Shown here: piece by piece, positions 1-7,332 of the stretch
Layout of the letters: every line of letters begins with the position of its first letter
How positions within the stretch are numbered: the first letter of the stretch is position 1
Notes under the pieces: model-generated
What the model saw: only the letters and a program-made list of their open reading frames with translations
Told to the model about the DNA's origin: nothing
The model's database searches: none
Source: a virus
Reading direction: 5' to 3' (one strand)
IMG/VR virus record: IMGVR_UViG_3300025684_000723
Coordinates: 1-25,630 of that record
DNA: 25,630 bases
Made by a program: the position numbers and the translations under genes

Positions 1-528
1 TACAACCAAACTTTTGTTAGGCACAACTACAATACTACGCCCGTACTTTTCTACACTGCTACTAAGTGCGGCTGTTATTAGTGTTTTGCCTGCGCCTGTA
101 GCAATTTCCTGTAAGCACTGTGGGTTTTCTAAGAAGTTGTTTACTACATCAATTTGGTAGTCACGTAGCACAACAGGTTGTCCTTCAACTGGGTGTCCTT
201 CTGGCCAGTTCTTATGAGCAAATGTTTCTTCACTAACACGATTAAATGTCAACTCGCCGAAGTTTTCTCTACGGTCTTCCAGCTCGATATTATAGTTATA
301 ACGTTCAACTATCGGAAGTATTTCGGGTAATAAATTTAAATATGTACTACCGCCCATTTGGAAAAAACTTACTGTTCCGTCCCAACGTCCTAATTTATAT
401 GCTGGCATATGCCTAGCATAAGGCAACATATATTTAAATGTGTTTACTAACTTCTTTCTGACATCAAGATCTAAGCCTTCGAGTTTGATGTTGACTTCGT
501 CTTTGATTATGATTTTACAACTTTTCAT
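1..528 (-). CDS. uvsW: UvsW-like DNA/RNA helicase, N-terminal 176 codons (partial at window edge)
   Basis: This is a superfamily 2 helicase that in T4 unwinds branched DNA, regresses forks and removes R-loops. The gene starts at the ATG at 528 and runs off the left edge in frame, so only the first 176 residues are present. Visible features are an N-terminal domain with a LGRWDGTV segment, matching the GNWDGR segment of T4 UvsW, then VVLRDYQIDVV (Q-motif region). A Walker A motif ATGAGKT and VVVPNKSL (motif Ia region) follow near the edge. The start overlaps the stop of the upstream gene by one base (TAATG), suggesting coupled translation. The nucleotide-binding core and the N-terminal domain agree, so the family call is secure. 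The C-terminal helicase half cannot be seen. Confidence 0.9.
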   Translation of the reverse strand, partial: MKSCKIIIKDEVNIKLEGLDLDVRKKLVNTFKYMLPYARHMPAYKLGRWDGTVSFFQMGGSTYLNLLPEILPIVERYNYNIELEDRRENFGELTFNRVSEETFAHKNWPEGHPVEGQPVVLRDYQIDVVNNFLENPQCLQEIATGAGKTLITAALSSSVEKYGRSIVVVPNKSLVV

Positions 529-1736
529 TATTCCCCAAACAAATAAAACATTTTCATTACTGGTGTTTTTATTATCCTTTTAGTGTAGTACTTTCCGATT
601 ATCATACTATTATCAGTTATAATAATACTATCTTTTAAATCTAAGTCACTAATTATGCTAGCCGAATCTTTGTGCAAATTACGGTCATGGCTTAAAAATA
701 TTACCTCGCCTGTAGTAGGAGTGCCAAATGCAATTTCTCTTGCTCTGCTTGTACTTGTAGAATTTTTTTGTAATGTTATAAACACCCAAAAACGTGCATC
801 AACTGATTTCATAATATCTTCTAAATTTTTGTAATTAATAGGAGATTCAAATTTCCTGCCAAGTTTAAGTATATCTGTTTGACTAGTCAGAAGTGCACTT
901 GAAATATTAGTATACTTGTTTTGTACATAGGTTGTCAAATTTTTTCCTGGAAACATTCCATACTTTTCTAATTTTAGACACAAGTTTGGCACAGTCTGAC
1001 TAAAATCAAAATCTTTAAGAGCACGATCAACATATTCGTTGCTGTTGTTAACAACATATTGATTGTCAACTAAGTCAATATTAGGAATGTAATTATAGTA
1101 GTTAGTTATTGCTTGCTGTGCAACATCTAATTCATGCTGTGTCTTGTTATCGACTTTCCATGGATGCTTGTCAAACTCATTTAAAAATTTATACAACAGT
1201 CTTAGATTTTTTTCAGTTTTTGAAATATTCCACAAACGATCGTCGCTGTTCCATTTAAAATCTCCGCTACTGTGTGCACTTAAAGTATGCATATAATCTA
1301 CCATTTTTGGCTGGTAAGGAAATCTTACAATATAATAGTTGTCAGGACCATTGACTATTTCAAAATTATTTTGTACTTCTCTAATAGGAAGTTTAAACTC
1401 TGGATTTGTTGATAGAAAATCTACATCAATGTTTAGCTTTTTTTTAATTTGTTTACGATGTTTAGTTATGATACGCACTGCTAATTGCGATTGTGATTTA
1501 GTAAATCCAATTCCTTGAACAAGTGTGTCGCTGGTGTTCTCAATAAATCCAACATCGTAGTTTGCAACTTTTACAGGTGGATCAATATAGAACGGAAAAT
1601 CAATGATGTTGCCGAGTCTATCAACTCGACAACCTAACCATAGTATCCAATCCTCAACAAAATGTGGAAATTTTTTATTGTAGTTAACCAATCTTAGCGC
1701 ACTTTCATGCAAGTATTTTCTGCAATTCCTTGCCAA
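528..1736 (-). CDS. unrecognised protein of up to 402 aa with a HARP-like segment
   Basis: I do not recognise the family as a whole. Residues about 121-188 read like the HARP domain of SMARCAL1-type annealing helicases: a strand, a FPYQPKMVDYM segment, then FKWNSDDRLWNIS and a hydrophobic helix. This resemblance is by eye only. No Walker motifs or other catalytic signature are evident, and the C-terminal ~100 residues look like an alpha/beta fold. The gene sits between an AAA ATPase and uvsW with 1-bp coupling to uvsW, so a role in recombination or fork processing is a reasonable inference. The start is uncertain. The first in-frame codon, TTG at 1736, lies 43 bp inside the upstream gene. TTG at 1712 (12 nt after AAGGA) and TTG at 1691 (just after the upstream stop) are alternatives, and no ATG occurs until far downstream. 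Confidence 0.75.
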   Translation of the reverse strand: MARNCRKYLHESALRLVNYNKKFPHFVEDWILWLGCRVDRLGNIIDFPFYIDPPVKVANYDVGFIENTSDTLVQGIGFTKSQSQLAVRIITKHRKQIKKKLNIDVDFLSTNPEFKLPIREVQNNFEIVNGPDNYYIVRFPYQPKMVDYMHTLSAHSSGDFKWNSDDRLWNISKTEKNLRLLYKFLNEFDKHPWKVDNKTQHELDVAQQAITNYYNYIPNIDLVDNQYVVNNSNEYVDRALKDFDFSQTVPNLCLKLEKYGMFPGKNLTTYVQNKYTNISSALLTSQTDILKLGRKFESPINYKNLEDIMKSVDARFWVFITLQKNSTSTSRAREIAFGTPTTGEVIFLSHDRNLHKDSASIISDLDLKDSIIITDNSMIIGKYYTKRIIKTPVMKMFYLFGE

Positions 1737-2680
1737 CGGTTCGGACTCATGCGGCGCAGGTCTGCTAGTTTAATTGCCATACGCAGGCTCATTTCACGCA
1801 AACGATTTTGATTGTTTTTCATAAAATCGATGATTTCGTTTTCTTGCATTTTATCAAGACCGTATGCAGCAAACAAGCCGCCGCTTCGAGCAATTTGCTT
1901 AATACGCAAATACTTATCACGCATGGTATCTAGTGTAAGATCTAAATAATGACAACGACTCATCAATGCTTCTAAGTGATCTTTGAGTTTAAGGCTACGA
2001 ACATTATCAAATTTAACATTTGTAATAAAGATAACCGAACCTTTGAAGTCAAAGCTATTAGGCACACCTTCATTGCGAAGTTTGTGACTGTCGGCATTCC
2101 AATGAATAGTTCTGCGCTTGCTGCTATCGAGTGCTGCCTTAAGAATGTTCAAACTCAGATCGTCCATTAGTACACTGTCACAGTCATCAAACACTAGAAC
2201 ATTATTTTTGTCGCTGTATTCGTATAGTTTACAGTAAAGCCCAATTGGAGTCATAGCACCTTTTACAACTTCGTATTTGCGAGGGCGTCCTGCTAAGTCA
2301 TCTAGCAAACCGCTTTTTTCTAATTCACGCTCAACACCAAAACTTTTACCAACACCCGGAGGTCCTGTAACAATCATAGCACGTACATCACCGTTAACAG
2401 TGGCACGTGTCATTTCGTCTAGTATTTCGAAACGTTCTTCAATACGAGAAATAATTTGCTCGTCTGTTTCTTTTTTTACAAGTGCAGCATCTTCTCCGAC
2501 ATACTCGTAATCGTCAACCATAATACGAATCTTTTTGTAATCAGAACCTAGTGTATTACTAGCGTCAACTGTAACAAAATTTCCTTTGGCTCCAGATGTT
2601 ACTTCTTTGAGCATTGGAAAAATCTTATTGTTAATAGTTTTGCCTCGGTATGTACCATTGATAACTTTTACACTTTGCAT
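1694..2680 (-). CDS. AAA family ATPase
   Basis: A 328-aa P-loop ATPase. The Walker A motif GPPGVGKS is at residues 106-113 and Walker B VLVFDDCD at 161-168. A sensor-1-like segment VIFITN and a C-terminal helical region follow. The N-terminal ~40 residues (KVINGTYRGKT) look like a small SH3/KOW-type strand bundle. AAA proteins of this layout are common in marine T4-like phages, but their substrate is not obvious. Lying upstream of uvsW, it may be a DNA-metabolism motor (inference). I chose the ATG at 2680 because it lies 7 nt after a clean AAGGAG. A TTG at 2686 is in frame but badly placed. A strong TTGACA/TATAAT promoter lies directly upstream. Confidence 0.88.
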   Translation of the reverse strand: MQSVKVINGTYRGKTINNKIFPMLKEVTSGAKGNFVTVDASNTLGSDYKKIRIMVDDYEYVGEDAALVKKETDEQIISRIEERFEILDEMTRATVNGDVRAMIVTGPPGVGKSFGVERELEKSGLLDDLAGRPRKYEVVKGAMTPIGLYCKLYEYSDKNNVLVFDDCDSVLMDDLSLNILKAALDSSKRRTIHWNADSHKLRNEGVPNSFDFKGSVIFITNVKFDNVRSLKLKDHLEALMSRCHYLDLTLDTMRDKYLRIKQIARSGGLFAAYGLDKMQENEIIDFMKNNQNRLREMSLRMAIKLADLRRMSPNRWQGIAENTCMKVR

Positions 2681-2711
2681 ATGCAACTCCTTGCTTCTCT
2701 ATTACAACACT

Positions 2712-2739
2712 ATTATAGCACTATTAAGATTAGTGTCAA
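2712..2739 (-). promoter_or_regulatory. sigma70-type (early) promoter for the AAA ATPase gene
   Basis: On the minus strand, a perfect -35 TTGACA (2739-2734) is followed by a 16-bp spacer and a perfect -10 TATAAT (2717-2712). The leader carries AAGGAG before the ATG at 2680. The spacer contains an inverted repeat CACTA-N7-TAGTG that could be an operator. The promoter lies partly over the end of the 61-aa gene upstream. Confidence 0.85.
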
Positions 2740-2744
2740 CCTGT

Positions 2745-2930
2745 TTAATCAAAGAAGTTACCTTCTGTCCAAACAAAAGTATTAAGGTCCCCGGATTCTC
2801 TCCAAACGCCATCTTTGAAGTTAGGAGTTGTCCACAGTAGTTTCTTGTTAGCAGTAGGGTATGCATCAATTGCTTTTTCTGCTTCAATTTTTCGAGTTTT
2901 GCCGTATGCTTTAAAAACAAATCTTGTCAT
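2745..2930 (-). CDS. small hypothetical protein, 61 aa
   Basis: A short soluble protein rich in aromatic and charged residues (FVFKAYGKTRKIEAEKA at the N-terminus, FVWTEGNFFD at the end). I do not recognise it. The ATG at 2930 is preceded by AAGGAG with 8-nt spacing and by its own sigma70-type promoter, so it is very likely real. An alternative ORF in another frame of the same stretch (2702-2920) lacks such a start site and is taken as a shadow. Its strong promoter suggests an early, possibly host-directed, role, but nothing in the sequence shows what it does. Confidence 0.75.
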   Translation of the reverse strand: MTRFVFKAYGKTRKIEAEKAIDAYPTANKKLLWTTPNFKDGVWRESGDLNTFVWTEGNFFD

Positions 2931-2955
2931 ATTGCATGCTCCTTAGTTACAGTTT

Positions 2956-2983
2956 ATAATAGCATACATTCCGATAGTGTCAA
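2956..2983 (-). promoter_or_regulatory. sigma70-type (early) promoter for the 61-aa gene
   Basis: Minus strand: -35 TTGACA (2983-2978), 16-bp spacer, -10 TATTAT (2961-2956), then AAGGAG and the ATG at 2930. The 11-base run GGTTGACACTA is identical to that in the AAA gene promoter, indicating a shared early-promoter class. The site lies in the divergent gap with the plus-strand gene at 3014. Confidence 0.8.
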
Positions 2984-3000
2984 CCATTAACTACTCAGTT

Positions 3001-3008
3001 TATAAATA
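3001..3008 (+). promoter_or_regulatory. T4-type late promoter box TATAAATA, probably giving a leaderless mRNA
   Basis: A perfect match to the T4 late consensus TATAAATA. By T4 geometry (box at -13 to -6) transcription would start at 3014, which is the A of the ATG. No Shine-Dalgarno sequence lies between box and start. Confidence 0.7.
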
Positions 3009-3013
3009 CATAC

Positions 3014-4105
3014 ATGGAACAATACTATAACCGATTACTAACTCAACTCGAAGGATACACTGTACAAGGGATATTCCAAGGAAAAAGAAGCATCAAAGAT
3101 ATTGTTACACTACAGGAAGGCACACGTGGTCGTGTATTTTTCTTTGACCAAGAACCAATGAGCAAAACGTTAGATTGTGAACTGTGGGATCATATTTTTC
3201 AAGAACCTACTATATTTGCTAATAGCGAACTTAATAGTCAGGATAAAGAATACCTACAGGAAAACTATCCAAACTTTATCGACTGGTATTACTTTAGTAA
3301 TGCAATGTTGAGTTTAGAATGGTTTGATCCGCATAAACATAACTATGCAGGTTGGTGGGACCACAAGCAAACATTACTAGATTGTAACTTAATTACCGGA
3401 AGTAGACAATACAGAGTTTATTTAATTCACCATATGTATCACAGAGGCTTTAATAACAATAGTTTTTTAAGTTTCAACGGTGACTGGGATTGGAAAAAAG
3501 ATCTAGAACTAAACGATCAATTTGGCTTACTCGAGCATGGGACATTTGATCGAATACCTACAGAAAAAATAAGTTACGACAACTGGGGGAAAGACCATGC
3601 ATTATACAACGGATTAATGCAAAGTCGCATACCATTGGATTATTACAGTCAAGTAAACTATATTTTTATTAGCGAAACATTGTGTGTAGAAAACAAAAAA
3701 CATCTTAGCGATAAAATATTTAAACCAATTGCTGCTGGAAAACCATTTGTTGTTGCTGCTGGTGTGAACAATTTAGAATATTTAAAAAGTTATGGATTTT
3801 GTACTTTCAATGACTTATGGGACGAAAGCTACGATCAAATAGTTGATCCAAAACAAAGATTAGACGCACTGTTTGATATTGTCGACTATAAAATTAATCT
3901 CGGAGAAGAATATCTTAGTGATTTTGATCCCGCAAAACCCCATCAAACACAACTAGAAAAACTAGATATGTTTGATGCTGCACATAAGATTGCACGTTGG
4001 AATCGTGAATGGTTCTGGAGTGATGAATTTAAAGATAATCTATTCACTGAAGCGTTCGAAAACTTAGAAATTGCAAAACAAAAACTAGACTCTATGAACA
4101 TCTAG
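3014..4105 (+). CDS. glycosyltransferase-like protein
   Basis: A 363-aa cytoplasmic protein without signal peptide or membrane segment. The diagnostic part is residues ~217-270: YIFISETL, then LSDKIFKPIAAGKPFVV, then LEYLKSYGFCTF and DESYD. This 'KxFKPxxAGKPF...YLxxxGFxTF' block occurs in the C-terminal nucleotide-sugar-binding half of several phage and marine glycosyltransferases, and a looser version is in the 9565-10533 gene. Residues ~126-156 (ITGSRQYRVYLIHHMYHRG) match the equivalent helix of that second protein. Donor and acceptor are unknown. It is one of only three plus-strand genes here and has its own late box. Its 3' end overlaps the convergent amidinotransferase gene by 21 bp. Confidence 0.68.
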   Translation: MEQYYNRLLTQLEGYTVQGIFQGKRSIKDIVTLQEGTRGRVFFFDQEPMSKTLDCELWDHIFQEPTIFANSELNSQDKEYLQENYPNFIDWYYFSNAMLSLEWFDPHKHNYAGWWDHKQTLLDCNLITGSRQYRVYLIHHMYHRGFNNNSFLSFNGDWDWKKDLELNDQFGLLEHGTFDRIPTEKISYDNWGKDHALYNGLMQSRIPLDYYSQVNYIFISETLCVENKKHLSDKIFKPIAAGKPFVVAAGVNNLEYLKSYGFCTFNDLWDESYDQIVDPKQRLDALFDIVDYKINLGEEYLSDFDPAKPHQTQLEKLDMFDAAHKIARWNREWFWSDEFKDNLFTEAFENLEIAKQKLDSMNI

Positions 4106-5017
4106 TGTAACGCAGTGATGGCCTCCGCCTAGTGTTCTGCTTTCTGTTAAGTCGCAGTGAACACTTTCAACGCCGTATGTAGCAAGTTTTTCCTCAAGTA
4201 TCTTTTGTTTAGGATCAATGATTGCAGTTTTTTCATCAAACATTAAAAAGTTCAGTCCAATCCAGTTGCTTGCATATGGATAATGTTCAAACGGCTGCCA
4301 TGTTAGTTCGTCTGCGTGTACATAGATTTTATCCCAATCTTTAAATACAGCAGGACAGTTATCATCATTGATACGTCCGGCGTTTAATACTACTAATCCT
4401 TCACGTATAGCAGTAATAGTACTATCAATATGAAATCCAGCATACAGGTTATCAATAGGATGCACACGGTATTCTTTTCCAAGCCATTCTTGCAGCCATC
4501 TTGCTCCTTCTATATTTCCACTAGGACTAACTAAATAAAGAAGGTCTCTTCCCAATCTACACACATTTGCTGCATCAAACATAGCATCAGGGTCATCGCA
4601 GCGATGAACTGGGTGACCATCCCAAACATGCAACATTGTTTCCCATTCATTGCGTCGACTGGTCCACGGTGTTGGGCATGCTAACACTTTGTCACCCACA
4701 ACTAACACTGTGTCACGGGGACAATATCCGTAGAATTGATCTAGCATTTGATAATTCCTCGGAAGAGGTCTATGTACTTTGGCACCTAAATCTTCAAGTA
4801 CTGCTGAAAATTCATTTAAACTTTTGTTTGCACGATCAATAATTGACTGTTTTACAGGACCGAACTCAAATTCAGTTTCTGTCCATGTCCTATTTTCTTT
4901 GCTGCCTGACATTGAGTTATAAAATTCAATATCGCTTGCTGGCCAGTTAGCATGTGTAGCATCTCCTACTACAATTTCTTTTAGCTGTCCCCATTCGTTT
5001 TCACTGAATATTGTCAT
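4085..5017 (-). CDS. amidinotransferase (glycine/inosamine amidinotransferase family)
   Basis: A 310-aa enzyme of the AGAT/StrB family, which moves an amidino group from arginine to an amine through a covalent Cys intermediate. The catalytic triad is visible. Asp148 is in FDAANVCRLGRD, the counterpart of the FDAADF-RAGRD segment of human AGAT. His196 is in GFHIDST and Cys302 in GGGHHC near the C-terminus. A CPRD segment (residues 99-102) is also conserved. Family members act on glycine, lysine or aminocyclitol phosphate, and the acceptor cannot be read from sequence. Among sugar genes, a guanidino-sugar or guanidino amino acid decoration is an attractive guess. It starts at the ATG at 5017, 3 nt after the preceding stop, and its 3' end overlaps a convergent gene. 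Confidence 0.88.
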   Translation of the reverse strand: MTIFSENEWGQLKEIVVGDATHANWPASDIEFYNSMSGSKENRTWTETEFEFGPVKQSIIDRANKSLNEFSAVLEDLGAKVHRPLPRNYQMLDQFYGYCPRDTVLVVGDKVLACPTPWTSRRNEWETMLHVWDGHPVHRCDDPDAMFDAANVCRLGRDLLYLVSPSGNIEGARWLQEWLGKEYRVHPIDNLYAGFHIDSTITAIREGLVVLNAGRINDDNCPAVFKDWDKIYVHADELTWQPFEHYPYASNWIGLNFLMFDEKTAIIDPKQKILEEKLATYGVESVHCDLTESRTLGGGHHCVTLDVHRV

Positions 5018-5020
5018 TGT

Positions 5021-5545
5021 TTATTTGTGTCCTGTTAATTGTAGTGTATATCTTTTTTCAATACCAATATTCGCTGCCATATGCAAAGTGTTGCCGAGCC
5101 ACCAAAAATAATCCCCGGCTTGCCAACCTGTTTGAGGTTGGTTATTAATTTCAAAATAGTGTCCGCTTTTCCAGTCTTCCAGCATTACAATAACACGAAC
5201 AATGTCATTGAGCTTGCATCCAAACAGGTCTCTGTAACGTTTGTAAATGTCTCCATGTACTGGTAGTATTACCCCTGTGCCCATTTTATAATAGCTACTA
5301 CCTACATTGCTAACACCAAATTCGTCAGCAAACCAATCAATTAGTGTTGGGTTCCAACTTGGTTGTTTTTCTCTCATATCGCATAAAAACCCAGTGTAAT
5401 GACTGTCAGGGTGTACATACCCTTGTCTATGCCATTTTTCTAAATCTTTTGGATTGTTAAATGCTTCAAGACGGTAATTTAAATTTTTATATTCATTGTC
5501 CCAAAAAGGGTCAATGTGTCCTTTGCCCCACTCTTGTGTTTCCAT
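5021..5545 (-). CDS. 2-oxoglutarate/Fe(II)-dependent oxygenase-like protein
   Basis: A 174-aa double-stranded beta-helix protein resembling the aspartyl/prolyl hydroxylase type. The iron triad is visible as H97-x-D99 (PVHGD) and H155 (TLHMA). R165 in KRYTLQLTG is the expected 2-oxoglutarate ligand. Between them lie the typical MLEDWKSGHYFE and WQAGDYFWW strands. Such oxygenases are frequent in marine T4-like phages, with mostly unknown substrates. The ATG at 5545 follows AAGG by 9 nt and lies inside the end of the upstream sugar dehydrogenase gene (35-bp overlap). Confidence 0.82.
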   Translation of the reverse strand: METQEWGKGHIDPFWDNEYKNLNYRLEAFNNPKDLEKWHRQGYVHPDSHYTGFLCDMREKQPSWNPTLIDWFADEFGVSNVGSSYYKMGTGVILPVHGDIYKRYRDLFGCKLNDIVRVIVMLEDWKSGHYFEINNQPQTGWQAGDYFWWLGNTLHMAANIGIEKRYTLQLTGHK

Positions 5546-6752
5546 ATTGTATTACCTTAACTGTGTTATCTTTTGTTTTAAACTTTCTCCACGGATCAAC
5601 CACAATACTATTTTCTGGTATTTCACAGTAGAGTTCGTCTTGTGTGTCGGTACTGGCATAATTATAAGTTGTACTTGCGCTGTGTGCTAGTAAAAATACG
5701 CCAGACTCGGTTGGCTGAAAATTATCACTGGTGTTAGGATCAATGTATACTGGTACATGACCCATGTCATTGAGGTAGTGTCCAATTAATAAGCTGTAAC
5801 TTCCTTCTAAATACTCTACACCTGGCTTGTATGATTTTCCGTGTATGTATACTGGATAATTGTTTTCTGAGGCTAAGTTAGCTAATTTTGTTGCCATGTT
5901 TTTTGCTTGAATCTGCCTAGCATTCATTATAGCATCAAATAGATCATATCCTAAGTCAAGTTCCTGTGCCATGTAGCGCAGAGCTATATTATCACGTGGG
6001 TGACAGCCGCCTCCGTCGCCCATACCAGCAGTCATATATTGCGGACCCATAATACGCTTTGTGCTATATGCAAGTGCATTTGTTACTACATCTACATTGA
6101 TGTTACCCTGCTTTTCAGCAACGTCTTGTATCATATTAACAAGACCAATTTTAGTACTAATAAAGGTATTGTAAAAAACTTTAATAGCTTCGCATTCGTC
6201 CCATGTTCCGATTTCATATCTTGGATTGTTTTCCATAATGTTTTTATAGAAGTCTACTAGTTCTTTAGCATCGCCAGTTTCGCTACCGTCTTCAGTGCCG
6301 ATCATAACCATTTCTGGATTGACCATGTCCCATGCTACACTGCCCATTGCGATTAAATATGGATTGTATACAAATCTTGTATTAGGTACCAAATCAACAA
6401 ACTGTTTGCGTGTTGTGCCTGGCAATACTGTACTAACCAGCACCAATAACTGATCTTTGTTCATATACTGATTTGCTTCTGCTAGTACTTGTTTAACAAT
6501 ACTGTAGTCAAAGTCTTTAGGCTCTAGATGAGCAGTTGGATCTCTTCCGTCATAGTCCGGATCATGCGGTGTAGGCACAGCAACAAAAACAATATCTGCA
6601 TTTGCAACTGCACCTTTTATTGACGTAAACATTGTTACAAGTTGACTTTTCTTGTAGGTTGCATCATACCCAGAGACCGTGTGCCCTTTTGATGCGATTG
6701 CTTCTGCACATGGCATTCCTAATTTGCCAACGCCTAGCCAAGTAATTCTCAT
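5511..6752 (-). CDS. UDP-glucose/GDP-mannose-type 6-dehydrogenase, full length
   Basis: A 413-aa nucleotide-sugar dehydrogenase that would oxidise a sugar C6 alcohol to the uronic acid with 2 NAD+. The N-terminal Rossmann motif GVGKLGMP is at residues 7-14. VPTPHDP and VSTVLPGTT follow, then the central-helix residues K191 and N195 (KVFYNTF), and catalytic Cys250 in GDGGGCHPRD. The usual motif is GGxCLPKD, so Leu-Lys are replaced by His-Arg here. The C-terminal domain with YIHGKSYKPGVEYLEGS (usual GxxYKxxxxDxRxS) is present. Substrate may be UDP-Glc, GDP-Man or a HexNAc form. A perfect late box lies 29 bases upstream, and the leader has AAAGG. It overlaps the following oxygenase gene by 35 bp. 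Confidence 0.9.
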   Translation of the reverse strand: MRITWLGVGKLGMPCAEAIASKGHTVSGYDATYKKSQLVTMFTSIKGAVANADIVFVAVPTPHDPDYDGRDPTAHLEPKDFDYSIVKQVLAEANQYMNKDQLLVLVSTVLPGTTRKQFVDLVPNTRFVYNPYLIAMGSVAWDMVNPEMVMIGTEDGSETGDAKELVDFYKNIMENNPRYEIGTWDECEAIKVFYNTFISTKIGLVNMIQDVAEKQGNINVDVVTNALAYSTKRIMGPQYMTAGMGDGGGCHPRDNIALRYMAQELDLGYDLFDAIMNARQIQAKNMATKLANLASENNYPVYIHGKSYKPGVEYLEGSYSLLIGHYLNDMGHVPVYIDPNTSDNFQPTESGVFLLAHSASTTYNYASTDTQDELYCEIPENSIVVDPWRKFKTKDNTVKVIQYGNTRVGQRTH

Positions 6753-6780
6753 AATATGGGATAACCTTTTAATTATAAAA

Positions 6781-6788
6781 TATTTATA
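6781..6788 (-). promoter_or_regulatory. T4-type late promoter box TATAAATA upstream of the sugar dehydrogenase
   Basis: Minus-strand TATAAATA, overlapping the stop of the metallophosphoesterase gene. The predicted start of transcription is ~6775, giving a 23-nt leader with AAAGG before the ATG at 6752. Confidence 0.7.
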
Positions 6789-7332
6789 GTTTCAATTCAT
6801 CAATATTTACCGGAATGTAATTTGTCTGTTCGACACATACACATTTATATCTACCTTCGGGCGACTCTGCAGAATGTATGTGTCCGTGTACATTTAACAA
6901 CGGGGTTTTTTCATCAACTAGTACTTCGCCTGCTCTTTTATAAATCCAAGAAACATTTTCGTGCACTGGAGCATGTGTTAGCATTAATTTTCTATCGATG
7001 TCAATTTTCCAAAGGACAACTTCTTTAAACCACTTGTAGCTACAGATCATGTCAATTTTGTCATGATTGCCAACAACTAGATTTTTAGTCCCGTTTAAAC
7101 GAGGCCAATTTTTTTCCATCCAGGCAACTTTATTGTCTCCAAAAATAACATCGCCTAGATGCCATACAGTATCTTCAGGTTTAACTACACTGTTCCACGA
7201 TTCGATTATGTGTTCATTCATCTCAGAAATAGTGTTAAAGCCAGGACGAACAAGTGTGTTATCTTTTTCCTTGGCTCCAAATATCCATTGATCATTGAAG
7301 TGTGTGTCGCTAGTCAGCCATATGTTGCTCAT
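6784..7332 (-). CDS. calcineurin-like metallophosphoesterase
   Basis: A 182-aa phosphoesterase with the full metal-binding set: D9-x-H11 (SDTHF), G60-D61 (LGDV), G88-N-H-D91, H120 (THAP) and H149-G-H151-x-H153 (VHGHIH). This small form is common in phages and resembles the MJ0936/YfcE-type or phosphatase/RNA 2',3'-cyclic phosphodiesterase group. The substrate cannot be assigned. The ATG at 7332 lies 23 bp inside the upstream dehydrogenase gene, so translation is probably coupled. No leader-borne strong Shine-Dalgarno is visible. Confidence 0.88.
   Translation of the reverse strand: MSNIWLTSDTHFNDQWIFGAKEKDNTLVRPGFNTISEMNEHIIESWNSVVKPEDTVWHLGDVIFGDNKVAWMEKNWPRLNGTKNLVVGNHDKIDMICSYKWFKEVVLWKIDIDRKLMLTHAPVHENVSWIYKRAGEVLVDEKTPLLNVHGHIHSAESPEGRYKCVCVEQTNYIPVNIDELKL

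Noticed and set aside
2681-2686. TTG start two codons upstream for the AAA ATPase
   Set aside because: The ATG at 2680 has ideal AAGGAG spacing. The TTG would be too close to it.
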